A stretch of DNA of 64,000 nucleotides from Parabacteroides goldsteinii (GCF_015550595.1 NZ_JADNBB010000022.1:1-64000); one strand, 5' to 3'; positions 35,511 to 45,224 are shown, counted from the stretch's first letter. Numbers and translations: made by a program. Notes: a model not told the origin generated them from the letters alone.

Positions 35511-38500
35511 ATGAAAAGAAAAAGTAGAAACTTTATTGCAGTCAAAAACCTCTGCATAGGACTCTCCTTATGCTGTATGGCAAGCGGAGCGCAAGCTGCA
35601 ACTAATAGCGCATTTGAAAAGAAGTTCGATGTTCAGTTCTCCGTTAATCAAGTAACATTGAAAAATGTTGTAGAACTGTTACAAGAACAAACCGATGTCG
35701 TATTCAGTTACGATCATACGTTGGAGTCAATAAAAGTAAACAACGTATCGGTAAAAGCAAAAAACGAAAGTATTGAATCTATACTCGAACAAGCCCTGAA
35801 AGGCACGGGTGTTAACTACAAAATCGAAAACCACATTGTTGTACTGTATGCCGCAAACACTTCCAAAAACAATGCGAAAGCAAGTATAACCCAACAAACC
35901 AAAAAAGTAACAGGTATAGTAAAAGACGCAACTGGCGAACCGATCATCGGAGCAAATGTCATAGAAAAAGGAACAACCAACGGCGTAATGACCGGCCTTG
36001 ACGGAGACTTTACGCTCGAAGTGCCTGTCGGTGCTATTCTGGAATTCAGTTATATCGGATACGCGCCAGTCAGTATACCTGTAAACGGGCAGACTATTTT
36101 TAATGTTATCCTGAAAGAGGATACACAAACGCTGGATGAAGTAGTCGTAACTGCTTTAGGTATCAAACGCCAGAAAAGAGCATTAGGTTATTCTACCACA
36201 ACCGTAGGAGGTGACGATTTTACGGTAGCCCGTGATCCGAATCTGGGGAATGCCTTGTCCGGTAAGATTGCCGGTGTAACGGTAGCCGGAAACTCTACCG
36301 GTAGCGGTGGTAGTAGCCGTGTCGTTATTCGCGGTAATGCCTCTTTAACCGGTAACAACCAACCCTTGTATGTGGTGGATGGCGTGCCTTTCGATAACAC
36401 CAATATGGGTAGTGCCGGACAATGGGGTGGTCTTGACCTTGGTGACGGTTTATCAAACATTAATCCCGACGATATCGCGGATATCCAGGTTCTGAAAGGA
36501 GCTGCAGCTTCCGCATTATATGGTTATCGCGGAGGTAATGGTGCTATCCTGATCACGACAAAGTCTGGTCAGAAAGGGAAACCGGTTAGCATCGACTTCA
36601 ACAATAACCTGACATTCAATGCCATCTATGATTACAGGGATTTCCAGAATGTATTCGGCCAGGGTTCGGAAGGACAACGTCCTCTCACTGCTGATGCTGC
36701 GAAAGCAACCGAAGTACTGAGCTGGGGTGAATGTATGGACGGTGGCAAGGCTGTTAATTTCCTGGGAAATGAATATGCTTATTCTCCAGTCGATAACTGG
36801 TCGAACTTCTATCGCACAGGTGTTAACAATGCTACTTCATTAGCTATCAGCGGTGCCGGTGACAAAATCACCTATCGTTTTGGCGTATCCAATACCTATG
36901 AAAAAGGTATTCTTCCCAATGCTAATATCAGCCAGCAGGGTATCAACATGAATACGACCTATGATATTCTTAAGAATCTGCATCTGAGTGTAAATGCGAA
37001 CTACGTATTTGAGAAGAACCAAGGCCGTTCAAACCTGTCTGATGGTAACGGTAGTACAAATGCCTCTTTGTTATATCGTGCCAACACATTCGATATTCGT
37101 TGGATGGAACGTGAAACACCGGAAAGCGATTGGGGAACAACAGCCAGTGGTAAAGAAATGATTGGTGGTACGAATGAATATTTCAACAACCCGTATTGGC
37201 TACAATACCGGAAAGTAAACACGACCAACAAAAACCGCCTGACAGGTGGTATCACTTTGAAATATGACATTTTTGACTGGCTGTATGCACAGGGAGGTAT
37301 AACTCGCGACGGCTTTAGCTTTGAGTTCAGAAATGTACAGCCTTATGGCGCAGCCGCTGATGCAGCCGGCTATTTGCAGGAATATGAAAAGAACTATTCT
37401 GAAATGAACCTGAACTATTTGATCGGTTTCAATAAGGGATTCGGAGATTGGAATATCGGTGCAACAATCGGAGGTAACCGTCAGCGTAATATCACCAAAC
37501 AATGGGGTACCGACGGCAATATCAAAAGCTTCCTGGTTCCGGGATTTGAATCTGCCAACAATATCAGCAACCGTACCTATTTGAAAGACTATACCGAATA
37601 TCGTGTTAATTCAGTTTATGCAACGGCCGACATAGGTTGGAAGAATCAGGTATTCTTAAACCTGACCGGACGTAACGACTGGTTCTCCACGCTGAATCCG
37701 GATCATAATCATTATTTCTATCCTTCCGTAAGTTTGTCGTGGGTATTCAGCGATACCTTCGAAATGCCGGAATGGTTTACATTCGGTAAGGTTCGTGGAT
37801 CGTATGCCTCTGCATCAAACGGGACAAATCCTTATCAGAATTATTTGACCTATAAATTACAGAACTATAAAATCAACGGTCAGTCTGTAGCGACAGTCAA
37901 TAATAGCACAGTTCCTAACAGTATGTTGAAACCGGTACGTATCTCGGAATGGGAAGCAGGTTTGAACATCTCCTTCCTTAATAATCGCCTGACTTTGGAT
38001 GCTGCTTATTATGTAAAGAATACGAAAGATGACATTGCCCAGGTAACAACCAGTAATGCATCCGGTTTTTCATCTGCCATCCAGAATATCGGTGAAATCC
38101 AAAACAACGGTATAGAAATAATGGTGAACGCCGTACCGGTACAAACAAGCAAATTCCAGTGGAGTACGACTTTCAATATCGCTCATAATAATAGTGAAGT
38201 CAAATATCTAGGAGAAGGTGTAAGCAGTCTGAGTATTGACGGCGCAACATCCCGAAGCGGAAATGTGACCGTTAAGAACATCGTTGGAATGTCTTATGGA
38301 GAATTGGTCGGCTTCAAATATCAAAGAGACGACCAGGGAAACATCGTTTTCAAAGATGGTGTTGCACAGGCAACTACCAAAACGGAAAACTTAGGAAGCG
38401 GTGTTTATAACCTAACCGGAGGATGGCGTAATGAATTTACATATAAAGACTGGACATTGTCTTTCCTGCTCGACTTCAAAGCCGGAGCCAAACTGTTTTC

Positions 38501-38951
38501 CGGAACAAACTACGGTCTGTATAGCGATGGTTTGCATAAAAACACATTGGAAGGCCGTGGAGATGATGGCAAAGGAACTATCATCGGGAAAGGTGTTATG
38601 CTTGACGAAAGCGGCAACTATGTAGCCAATAACGTTAAAGTATCAGCCCAAACTTATTGGCAAGGTATCGTAAGTAACAACATCGCAGAAGAATTTATTT
38701 ATAATGCGAGCTTCATCAAGTTACGTGAATTATCCCTTGGTTATACATTCCCGAAATCATTGTTAGGCAGACAGAATGTAGTGAAGGGCGCCTCTATTTC
38801 TCTGGTTGGACGTAACCTTTGGACTATCCTGAAACATACCGACAATATCGATCCTGAATCTGCTTACAACAATACAAATGGGCAGGGATTAGAGTTGAAC
38901 GGTTATCCTGCAACAAGAAGCATTGGTTTCAACGTGAATGTTAAATTTTAA
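35511..38951 (+). CDS. SusC/RagA-family TonB-dependent transporter with STN domain
   Basis: The transporter has 1146 residues. The signal peptide (LCIGLSLCCMASGAQA) is followed by an STN domain (about 35-115, FSVNQVTLKNVVELLQEQTDV), a carboxypeptidase-regulatory-like domain (from about 133, VTGIVKDATGEPIIGANV), the TonB-box-like LDEVVVTALG (about 208), the plug (GNASLTGNNQPLYVVDGVPF) and a barrel ending IGFNVNVKF. The STN domain again pairs with the sigma/anti-sigma genes upstream. The SusC of the first locus has TAG-free homologous layout but a clearly different barrel, so the two loci should take different glycans. SusD follows 17 bases later. Confidence 0.95.
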   Translation: MKRKSRNFIAVKNLCIGLSLCCMASGAQAATNSAFEKKFDVQFSVNQVTLKNVVELLQEQTDVVFSYDHTLESIKVNNVSVKAKNESIESILEQALKGTGVNYKIENHIVVLYAANTSKNNAKASITQQTKKVTGIVKDATGEPIIGANVIEKGTTNGVMTGLDGDFTLEVPVGAILEFSYIGYAPVSIPVNGQTIFNVILKEDTQTLDEVVVTALGIKRQKRALGYSTTTVGGDDFTVARDPNLGNALSGKIAGVTVAGNSTGSGGSSRVVIRGNASLTGNNQPLYVVDGVPFDNTNMGSAGQWGGLDLGDGLSNINPDDIADIQVLKGAAASALYGYRGGNGAILITTKSGQKGKPVSIDFNNNLTFNAIYDYRDFQNVFGQGSEGQRPLTADAAKATEVLSWGECMDGGKAVNFLGNEYAYSPVDNWSNFYRTGVNNATSLAISGAGDKITYRFGVSNTYEKGILPNANISQQGINMNTTYDILKNLHLSVNANYVFEKNQGRSNLSDGNGSTNASLLYRANTFDIRWMERETPESDWGTTASGKEMIGGTNEYFNNPYWLQYRKVNTTNKNRLTGGITLKYDIFDWLYAQGGITRDGFSFEFRNVQPYGAAADAAGYLQEYEKNYSEMNLNYLIGFNKGFGDWNIGATIGGNRQRNITKQWGTDGNIKSFLVPGFESANNISNRTYLKDYTEYRVNSVYATADIGWKNQVFLNLTGRNDWFSTLNPDHNHYFYPSVSLSWVFSDTFEMPEWFTFGKVRGSYASASNGTNPYQNYLTYKLQNYKINGQSVATVNNSTVPNSMLKPVRISEWEAGLNISFLNNRLTLDAAYYVKNTKDDIAQVTTSNASGFSSAIQNIGEIQNNGIEIMVNAVPVQTSKFQWSTTFNIAHNNSEVKYLGEGVSSLSIDGATSRSGNVTVKNIVGMSYGELVGFKYQRDDQGNIVFKDGVAQATTKTENLGSGVYNLTGGWRNEFTYKDWTLSFLLDFKAGAKLFSGTNYGLYSDGLHKNTLEGRGDDGKGTIIGKGVMLDESGNYVANNVKVSAQTYWQGIVSNNIAEEFIYNASFIKLRELSLGYTFPKSLLGRQNVVKGASISLVGRNLWTILKHTDNIDPESAYNNTNGQGLELNGYPATRSIGFNVNVKF

Positions 38952-38968
38952 TTTAATGCATTGGTAAT

Positions 38969-40567
38969 ATGAAAAAAGCAATATTATATGCTGCGGCGGC
39001 ATTTTCATTAATGACAGGCGCAACAAGCTGTAGTGATTTTGGAGACGTGAATAACGATCCGGAACAGATGACCCCAGCTATCTTGGATTTTAAACTGGTA
39101 TTTACACAAGTCATGTCACAGGCTTGCGGTTCAGACTGGGATGTTTGGCGTAACGGCATGATTTATAGCGCATGTATGTTACAGCATACAACATCCGTCA
39201 CTTGGGATTACGGTACATTTTATGCCTATTCAGATGGATATAATGCTGCTTACTGGGATGGATTTTATAGTGGAGACAGAGCAGCCATCCGTAATGCCTA
39301 CCTGGTAATGCAAGAATGGAAAGACAGACCTGAGTATCAGAACGAATATCAAATGTGTCGTATTATACGGGCATTTATGTTCCATCGCATGACCGACTTG
39401 TATGGTGATGTACCTTATTTCGATGCATCCAAAGGTATAGAAGGTCTCGGATACCCTAAATACGACACACAGCAGGCGATCTACAATGATTTGTTCAAGG
39501 AATTAGACGAAGCTCAGGCAGCCTTGAGTACTTCCGTTGCAACGACAGTAAGTAATGAAGATCCGCTTTATGGCGGAGATGTAACTAAATGGAAGAAGTT
39601 TGCCAATTCTTTGATGTTACGCCTGGCTATGCGTTTAACAAAAGTAGACCAGGCCACTGCCGAAACATGGGTGAAAAAAGCCATTTCCAACGGTTTGTTT
39701 GAAAGTGCAGCAGATAATGCGATGGTAAAACATCCGGATGGTTTGGTTACCGACGATTCAGCCGAACCTTATGGAAAAGTACTGAGTCATGAAGATACCC
39801 AAGCTTTCTACCTGAGCGAGTTCTTTATCAATATGCTGAAAAACTCTAACGACCCTCGCCTGCCATTGATCGCCACAGTTTGTTCTAATCCTTCCGAAAA
39901 ATGGCAAGGTGATTTTGATTTCGGAGATAATGACCCGTCCAAACAGGTCGGCTTGCCGGTTGGTTATGATACAAAAGGGAATGAGTGGGACTTGTCTAAT
40001 GCTCCTGGCTATCCGGGAATTAACTGGAGATCATACTATTCTTTACCGAACCGTCAGACCTACGCACGTCCGGATGCACCGACTATGCTACTGACTTACA
40101 CCGAGAATCAGTTGTTACTGGCTGAAGCGGCTTACCGTGGCTGGGTTTCGGGTAATGCAAAAGATTATTATGAAGCAGGCGTAAGATCAGCTATGCAACA
40201 GTTCTCTTTCTATTCTGCTGCAGAAAGTTCTTACAATCGTTATCTGAATGCAGAGGCTATCGATAAATATCTGGCAGAGAATCCATTTGATCAATCCAAA
40301 GCTCTCGAGCAAATCAATACACAATATTATATCACGACTTTCTGTGATGAATATGAAACATTTGCTAACTGGCGTCGTTCTGGTTATCCGGTATTAACTC
40401 CGGTAAACAAAAACTATTCAACTTGCGTTACGAACGGAACTATCCCGCGTCGTTTCCAATATCCTGTAACAGAAAGCCAAAACAACGAGGCTAACTATCA
40501 GGAGGCTATTGGTCGCATGAATGGTGGCGACAGAATGACCTCGCGTGTATGGTGGGATAAAGAATAA
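38969..40567 (+). CDS. SusD-like lipoprotein (SusD_2-type)
   Basis: The protein has 532 residues. The lipoprotein signal (LMTGATSC) precedes the marker DFGDVNNDPEQMTPAILDFKL, typical of the SusD_2 branch rather than classical SusD. Further family segments are CRIIRAFMFHRMTDLYGDVPYF, KFANSLMLRLAMRLTK, LLTYTENQLLLAEAAYRGW and a C-terminus ending MTSRVWWDKE. SusD_2 proteins pair with SusC transporters of ECF-controlled loci, often for host glycans such as N-linked oligosaccharides. With GH20 and GH3 opposite, a GlcNAc-containing substrate is plausible but inferred. A terminator follows after 20 bases. Confidence 0.93.
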   Translation: MKKAILYAAAAFSLMTGATSCSDFGDVNNDPEQMTPAILDFKLVFTQVMSQACGSDWDVWRNGMIYSACMLQHTTSVTWDYGTFYAYSDGYNAAYWDGFYSGDRAAIRNAYLVMQEWKDRPEYQNEYQMCRIIRAFMFHRMTDLYGDVPYFDASKGIEGLGYPKYDTQQAIYNDLFKELDEAQAALSTSVATTVSNEDPLYGGDVTKWKKFANSLMLRLAMRLTKVDQATAETWVKKAISNGLFESAADNAMVKHPDGLVTDDSAEPYGKVLSHEDTQAFYLSEFFINMLKNSNDPRLPLIATVCSNPSEKWQGDFDFGDNDPSKQVGLPVGYDTKGNEWDLSNAPGYPGINWRSYYSLPNRQTYARPDAPTMLLTYTENQLLLAEAAYRGWVSGNAKDYYEAGVRSAMQQFSFYSAAESSYNRYLNAEAIDKYLAENPFDQSKALEQINTQYYITTFCDEYETFANWRRSGYPVLTPVNKNYSTCVTNGTIPRRFQYPVTESQNNEANYQEAIGRMNGGDRMTSRVWWDKE

Positions 40568-40587
40568 ATAAAGTTCTTACAAATGTT

Positions 40588-40622
40588 AAGGGGTAGCCGG
40601 CATAAAGCTGACTGCCCCTTTT
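40588..40622. terminator. terminator after the second sigma/SusCD locus
   Basis: aaggggtag and ctgcccctt pair with one G-U, followed on the plus strand by tttctt. It lies between the convergent SusD and antiporter genes and can serve both. Confidence 0.75.
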
Positions 40623-40632
40623 CTTTATATAT

Positions 40633-42894
40633 TTACTCTCCTTTTATCAACTCCTGTATCTTACTCTTGTCACCCACAACCCATACCAGGTCATCCATTT
40701 CAAAAATCGTATCGTTGTCCGGTGTTATCAGGGAATCGCCATTACGCTCAAGGCCAACGATCAGGCAATTATACCGGTGACCTACATTCGACTGTGTAAT
40801 ACTTTGGCCAAGAAATGGGAAACTTTCGTCGACAATAAATGAGTTGACTGTAATCTCTTCCGGTTGGTTACCACAACAGTCATCTCCATTCTGCTGATCT
40901 TCCAGTTTAGCCTGGAATGCTTTCAGCTGTTCATCCGTACCCACTACAACCACTTTGTCTTGCGGATAGATATGGTCGGAGCCTCCTGGAATATAAATTT
41001 TATAATCTCCCCGGATGATCTCTACAATACTTACGCCGAAGTCTTTCCGGAGAGGCAATTCTGCCAACGACTTCCCTGCATAGGGTGAACAAGGAGAAAC
41101 CGGCACTACGGCCAGATGAATGTCTTTATCACTCAACTGCTTGTTGAAACTCGTCTTCAACGGGTTACGCTTGCGGTCTACTTCCTCGCGGCGGTTTAAA
41201 TTAGTAAGGAAATGGGCTTCCAGTTTGGAGTACTGGTTCAGATCGCGACGGAATAAAATAATCAGGATCAAGACACCAACGGCAATAATCGCACCGATAC
41301 CATACTGCACATGATAATACTTGATCAATACGATCGAAACGAACAGAATAGCCACAAACACCCTGAACAACACAAGTGCCACCAGTTTCCCATGATTATA
41401 TTTGTTATCCTTCCACAGACTCATAAACAACTCCGGCGAGTTATTCTTATTTGCCACCAGCCCGGCCAGAAAAGGGGTCATAAGGATAAGTGTCAATACA
41501 CTCATAATGATATTTCCCCACATTTCCATAGCTGGAAATTTCTCAACCATCAGCGGATGAATCACCTTAGTAGACAACAATAGGATAGCTGTCAATAATA
41601 CGGAATGGATCAATATCTTTCCAACGTACAATTTCAGCAACTTCCGCCAATCGCTATCATGATTAATCGTCTTCGATCCGGAAGAATACCGGTCGAGAAA
41701 ATCACGCGCCTTATCCGGCAATATTCTGTATAGCCATTCTGCAAACGGTCCCGACAGGCGGATAAAGTAAGGAGTCGTAAAAGTTGTTATCACCGAGACT
41801 GCCACAATGATCGGATACACAAAGTCGTCGAGCACCTTCAACGATACTCCTAAAGCTGCAATAATAAAGGCAAACTCTCCTATCTGCGCCAAGCTAAAAC
41901 CCGATTGTATAGATGTTTTAAGCGGTTGTCCCGACAACAAGACACCGAATGAAGAGAAGAAAGCCTTCCCGACAATAGTAACCAACGTAATCAGAATTAC
42001 CGGCCATGCATATTGTACCAGGACCGCCGGGTCGATCAACATCCCTACCGAAACGAAAAAGATAGCTCCGAACAGGTCTTTCACCGGTTTGATAATATGT
42101 TCGATACGCTCCGCCTCAATCGTCTCCGCCAGGATCGATCCCATAATAAAAGCTCCAAGTGCAGCTGAGAAACCGGTCTTCGTTGCCACTACCACCATTC
42201 CCAGACACAATCCTAAGGCTATTACCAGCAACGTTTCATCATTCATCAGCTTCCTTACCTTTTTCAACAAAGCCGGAATAACGAAAATACCGACTAAGAA
42301 CCAAAGAATCAGAAAGAAAGCGACCTTCAGGATACTACCTATCATTTCTTCTCCTGCAAACTCCTGGCTCACCGCCATAGTCGAGAGCAATACCATCATG
42401 ATTATGGCCACCAGGTCTTCCACCACCAACGTCCCGAACACGATCCCGGTAAAACGTTGGTTCCTCAGCCCCAAATCATCAAAGGCTTTTATGATAATAG
42501 TAGTCGACGACATCGACAACATCCCTCCCAGGAAGATGGAATTCATCGTAGACCATCCCAGCAGATGCCCGATCAAATACCCCACGATCAGCATCGTTAT
42601 CACCTCCGTCATCGCCGTGATAAAGGCGGTAGACCCCACATTCATCAGCTTTTTAAAACTAAACTCGAGCCCGAGGGCAAACAATAGGAAGACGACTCCC
42701 ATCTCCGCCCAGAGATTAATGTTTTCAACATCGACAACCGTCGGAAAGATGTGGATATAAGGCCCGGCCAATAACCCGGCCACGATATATCCCAGCACGA
42801 GCGGTTGTTTCAGCCATTTAAATAATAGGGTTATTACACCTGCAGATATAAGGATCAAAGCCAGATCGGAAATCAAATCGGGTAAATGCGACAT
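40633..42894 (-). CDS. CPA2-family monovalent cation:proton antiporter with two TrkA-C domains
   Basis: This 753-residue inner-membrane protein has about a dozen membrane segments in the Na+/H+ exchanger fold (about 1-400, GYIVAGLLAGPY, MGVVFLLFALGLEFSFK, LSMSSTTIIIKAFDDLG, FVSVGMLIDP, GFSLAQIGEFAFIIAALG). Extra membrane helices follow (about 430-545), then two C-terminal TrkA-C/RCK-C ligand domains (about 590-665 and 680-750). The Rossmann TrkA-N domain of KefB/KefC is absent. The family exchanges K+ or Na+ for protons and takes part in ion and pH balance. It stands alone with its own promoter, divergent from the esterase gene. Confidence 0.92.
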   Translation of the reverse strand: MSHLPDLISDLALILISAGVITLLFKWLKQPLVLGYIVAGLLAGPYIHIFPTVVDVENINLWAEMGVVFLLFALGLEFSFKKLMNVGSTAFITAMTEVITMLIVGYLIGHLLGWSTMNSIFLGGMLSMSSTTIIIKAFDDLGLRNQRFTGIVFGTLVVEDLVAIIMMVLLSTMAVSQEFAGEEMIGSILKVAFFLILWFLVGIFVIPALLKKVRKLMNDETLLVIALGLCLGMVVVATKTGFSAALGAFIMGSILAETIEAERIEHIIKPVKDLFGAIFFVSVGMLIDPAVLVQYAWPVILITLVTIVGKAFFSSFGVLLSGQPLKTSIQSGFSLAQIGEFAFIIAALGVSLKVLDDFVYPIIVAVSVITTFTTPYFIRLSGPFAEWLYRILPDKARDFLDRYSSGSKTINHDSDWRKLLKLYVGKILIHSVLLTAILLLSTKVIHPLMVEKFPAMEMWGNIIMSVLTLILMTPFLAGLVANKNNSPELFMSLWKDNKYNHGKLVALVLFRVFVAILFVSIVLIKYYHVQYGIGAIIAVGVLILIILFRRDLNQYSKLEAHFLTNLNRREEVDRKRNPLKTSFNKQLSDKDIHLAVVPVSPCSPYAGKSLAELPLRKDFGVSIVEIIRGDYKIYIPGGSDHIYPQDKVVVVGTDEQLKAFQAKLEDQQNGDDCCGNQPEEITVNSFIVDESFPFLGQSITQSNVGHRYNCLIVGLERNGDSLITPDNDTIFEMDDLVWVVGDKSKIQELIKGE

Positions 42895-42924
42895 ACGTAA
42901 TTATTGATTAGTAAGTTTCGTAAA

Positions 42925-42956
42925 CAAAAATAACATTTTCTGACGTTTTATCAAGC
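42925..42956 (-). promoter_or_regulatory. candidate promoter of the antiporter gene
   Basis: TATTTTTG at 42925-42932 on the minus strand matches TAnnTTTG. Upstream, CTTG (close to TTTG) sits 19 bases away at 42952-42955. The box is 30 bases before the ATG at 42894. Confidence 0.5.
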
Positions 42957-42974
42957 ATAGCTCTCCGTTTTTTC

Positions 42975-42982
42975 TAACTTTG
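42975..42982 (+). promoter_or_regulatory. candidate -7 box of the esterase gene
   Basis: TAACTTTG matches TAnnTTTG and gives a leader of about 53 bases before the ATG at 43042. No good -33 box was found. Confidence 0.45.
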
Positions 42983-43041
42983 CCTTCCGTATTTACAAGC
43001 TGTTTACAGGCAAAGAACTATTCATTTAATACTGTCAGTAC

Positions 43042-43908
43042 ATGAAAAACAAATTATTCATCAGTCTTGTTCTGTGCATCCTGTTCAATCTGAACGGAAT
43101 GGCTCAGAGCGCCGTCTTCGAATCGCTGAAATTCGATAGTAAGAAACTAGGTAAAGAGGTATCCTACTCGATATACCTGCCGTCCGATTACAACACCTCG
43201 CAACGTAATTACCCGGTGCTCTACCTGTTGCACGGCTACACGGACGATGAAACCATGTGGATACAGACTGGTGAAGTAAAAGAAATTGCCGACAAAGCGA
43301 TCAGCAGCGGCGACGCCTCACAAATGATCATCGTGATGCCCAATGCCTGGGATACCTGGTACATCAACCAATACGATGGCAAAGCCCCTTACGAAGATAT
43401 GTTCTTTGAAGAACTGATCCCCTATATCGAAAAGACCTACCGCACCCGCAGCCGTCAGGAGTTCCGTGCCATTGCCGGGCTTTCGATGGGTGGCTACGGC
43501 TCCTTCCTTTACTCGCTGCATCACCCGGAAATGTTCGCCGCCTGTGCACCGCTCAGCGCTGCTGTTTTCGATGACAGCGTAATGGAAAAACGTCAGGCCC
43601 AATCGCATAAAGACCTGTTCAGCCGCCTGTTCGGCCCCGGACTCGACTACTGGCATCAGAACAGCGTATTGAAAATGCTATCCGAACTCGATAAAGACAA
43701 TCTGCCCCGCATCCGCTATTATATCGACTGCGGAGACAAAGACGGCCTGTTGGAAGGTAATTTCCAGGCCCATAAGATCATGCAGGAGAAAGGAATGAAA
43801 CACGAATTCCGTGTACGCGGCGGCGGACATACCTGGTTATACTGGCGCACCGCTCTCCCGGAAGTACTCAGTTTCGTGAGCGGTGCCTTCCGCCGGAACC
43901 AACAATAA
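43042..43908 (+). CDS. exported alpha/beta-hydrolase esterase (esterase D/feruloyl-esterase-like)
   Basis: The protein has 288 residues, with a signal peptide (LVLCILFNLNGMAQS). The alpha/beta-hydrolase fold is indicated by NYPVLYLLHGYTDDETMW, the nucleophile elbow GLSMGGYG (Ser148), the acid DCGDKDGLLEGN and the catalytic His in RGGGHTWLYW. This matches the esterase D/putative esterase family that includes feruloyl and acetyl esterases and S-formylglutathione hydrolases. Export argues for a glycan or small ester substrate rather than the cytosolic hydrolase. It ends 7 bases before the convergent isoaspartyl peptidase gene. Confidence 0.88.
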   Translation: MKNKLFISLVLCILFNLNGMAQSAVFESLKFDSKKLGKEVSYSIYLPSDYNTSQRNYPVLYLLHGYTDDETMWIQTGEVKEIADKAISSGDASQMIIVMPNAWDTWYINQYDGKAPYEDMFFEELIPYIEKTYRTRSRQEFRAIAGLSMGGYGSFLYSLHHPEMFAACAPLSAAVFDDSVMEKRQAQSHKDLFSRLFGPGLDYWHQNSVLKMLSELDKDNLPRIRYYIDCGDKDGLLEGNFQAHKIMQEKGMKHEFRVRGGGHTWLYWRTALPEVLSFVSGAFRRNQQ

Positions 43909-43915
43909 AGACAAC

Positions 43916-44914
43916 TTATTCGGTAAAGCGAACCATCGCTTTACCGATACCCACCTTCTTTTCGATCCCGGAACGGCCTTTTTCCTTATACAGATACCCC
44001 CGAAACATACCAGTGGTATTAAAAGGAAAAGCGATATTTCCATCCTTATCGACAGCGATCAGACCACCTTCACCGGCATTGACATTCAACTCCGTATTGA
44101 TAATATAACCGGCCGCCTGTTCCACCGGTTCCTTCAGGTATTTATACCGGGCACACAGGTTAAAAGCTACGGCATGACGGATGAAATATTCGCCATGACC
44201 GGTACAGGATACGGCACAACTCTGATTATCGGCATACGTTCCGGCACCGATCACCGGAGAATCGCCGATACGTCCCCATTTCTTTTTAAACGTACCGCCG
44301 GTACTGGTTCCGGCTGTCAGGTTTCCCTGCTTATCCAGGACAACGCAGCCGACCGTCCCGTTCTTCCGGCTTTCCTGCTTCAGCTTATCGATCCATTCCA
44401 GCGTTTTGGGAGTAGCGAAATACATATTATCATCAACCAACTCCAATCCCTGTTCGGCAGCAAAAGCGTCAGCTCCCGTACCACTCAGCATAACATGAGG
44501 AGACTTTGTTTTAACGGCATAAGCGGCATTGATCGGGTTCTTTATCGTCTTAACTCCGGCAACCGCTCCGGCAGAGAGATCCTTCCCTTCCATAATGGAG
44601 GCATCCAGTTCGAAAGTCCCTTCGGCCGTACAGGTGGCACCCTTTCCGGCATTGAATAACGGATTGTTCTCAAAATAATTGATCACAGCCATGACAGCCT
44701 GCGGGCCTTCGCCACCAGCGGCAAGAATACAGTCGCCGATCATCAAAGCGGAATCAAGCGCCGCATAATATTGGGCTGAACGCACAGGATCGCTTTCCAG
44801 TTTGGCCACATCTCCCGCTCCACCATGTACAACGATTACATACTCACGGACTTGCGCCTGTGCCAGAAAACTACCGGTTAGTAATAGAATAATAAAGAAG
44901 GTATTTCTTAACAT
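43916..44914 (-). CDS. isoaspartyl peptidase/L-asparaginase (Ntn hydrolase), exported
   Basis: The protein has 332 residues from the ATG at 44914, which starts a signal peptide (FFIILLLTGSFLAQA). An upstream frame to 45007 adds an unlikely leader. The type-2 asparaginase family is shown by YVIVVHGGAGD, NNPLFNAGKGATCTAEGTFELDASIM, the autocleavage site NGTVGCVVLD with nucleophile Thr187, and GAGTYADNQSCAVSCTGHGE. The precursor cuts itself before this Thr and then removes beta-aspartyl residues from isoaspartyl dipeptides or asparagine. Related periplasmic proteins also act on glycosylasparagine, which is notable next to GH92, but this is inference. The C-terminal codons form a perfect hairpin. 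Confidence 0.93.
   Translation of the reverse strand: MLRNTFFIILLLTGSFLAQAQVREYVIVVHGGAGDVAKLESDPVRSAQYYAALDSALMIGDCILAAGGEGPQAVMAVINYFENNPLFNAGKGATCTAEGTFELDASIMEGKDLSAGAVAGVKTIKNPINAAYAVKTKSPHVMLSGTGADAFAAEQGLELVDDNMYFATPKTLEWIDKLKQESRKNGTVGCVVLDKQGNLTAGTSTGGTFKKKWGRIGDSPVIGAGTYADNQSCAVSCTGHGEYFIRHAVAFNLCARYKYLKEPVEQAAGYIINTELNVNAGEGGLIAVDKDGNIAFPFNTTGMFRGYLYKEKGRSGIEKKVGIGKAMVRFTE
43921..43946. terminator. perfect hairpin inside the last codons of the asparaginase gene
   Basis: cggtaaagcga and tcgctttaccg pair over 11 bases with a 4-base loop. It overlaps the final coding part of the minus gene and lies 13 bases beyond the esterase stop, so it can act as a shared terminator for the convergent pair. 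Confidence 0.55.
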
Positions 44915-45037
44915 AATAATTAGTATTAAGTTGATATAAATAATCAGTTGAATGAAAAGGTTCCAGCGATCAATTGTTTCAAGTATCGACAGAGAAGATC
45001 CCCTCAATAAGATAGAACCTACAATTTAAAAGTTCCA

Positions 45038-45186
45038 TCTTCATAAATCACTTTTCAGATTAATACTTTTGATACTCAGCAGTATACGCTGAAGTTCCTT
45101 ATATACAAGAAGTATAATTCCCATACGTAACTTCAGCGTAATCCACTTAGATACAGAACTTTCCACTCAAAAGTGATTTATGAAGA
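45038..45186. repeat. 149-bp element with nested inverted repeats (MITE-like)
   Basis: Perfect 18-base ends (tcttcataaatcactttt at 45038-45055 and its complement at 45169-45186) enclose a second perfect 12-base inverted repeat (tacgctgaagtt at 45085-45096, complement at 45129-45140). The spacers between outer and inner repeats are 29 and 28 bases, so the whole folds as one long interrupted hairpin. It has no coding frame and no obvious target duplication. It lies upstream of the asparaginase ATG and downstream of GH92. Confidence 0.65.
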
Positions 45187-45224
45187 CAGGGTAAAGCAAT
45201 ATCCCCTACTAAGTAATTGAGCGT

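Noticed and set aside
41807-42760. 317-codon open frame on the plus strand
   Set aside because: It is the antisense shadow of the antiporter gene, rich in Ile/Thr/Pro/Lys with no domain, and the antiporter frame is clearly real.
43883-44659. 258-codon open frame on the plus strand
   Set aside because: It is antisense to the isoaspartyl peptidase and begins inside the end of the esterase gene.
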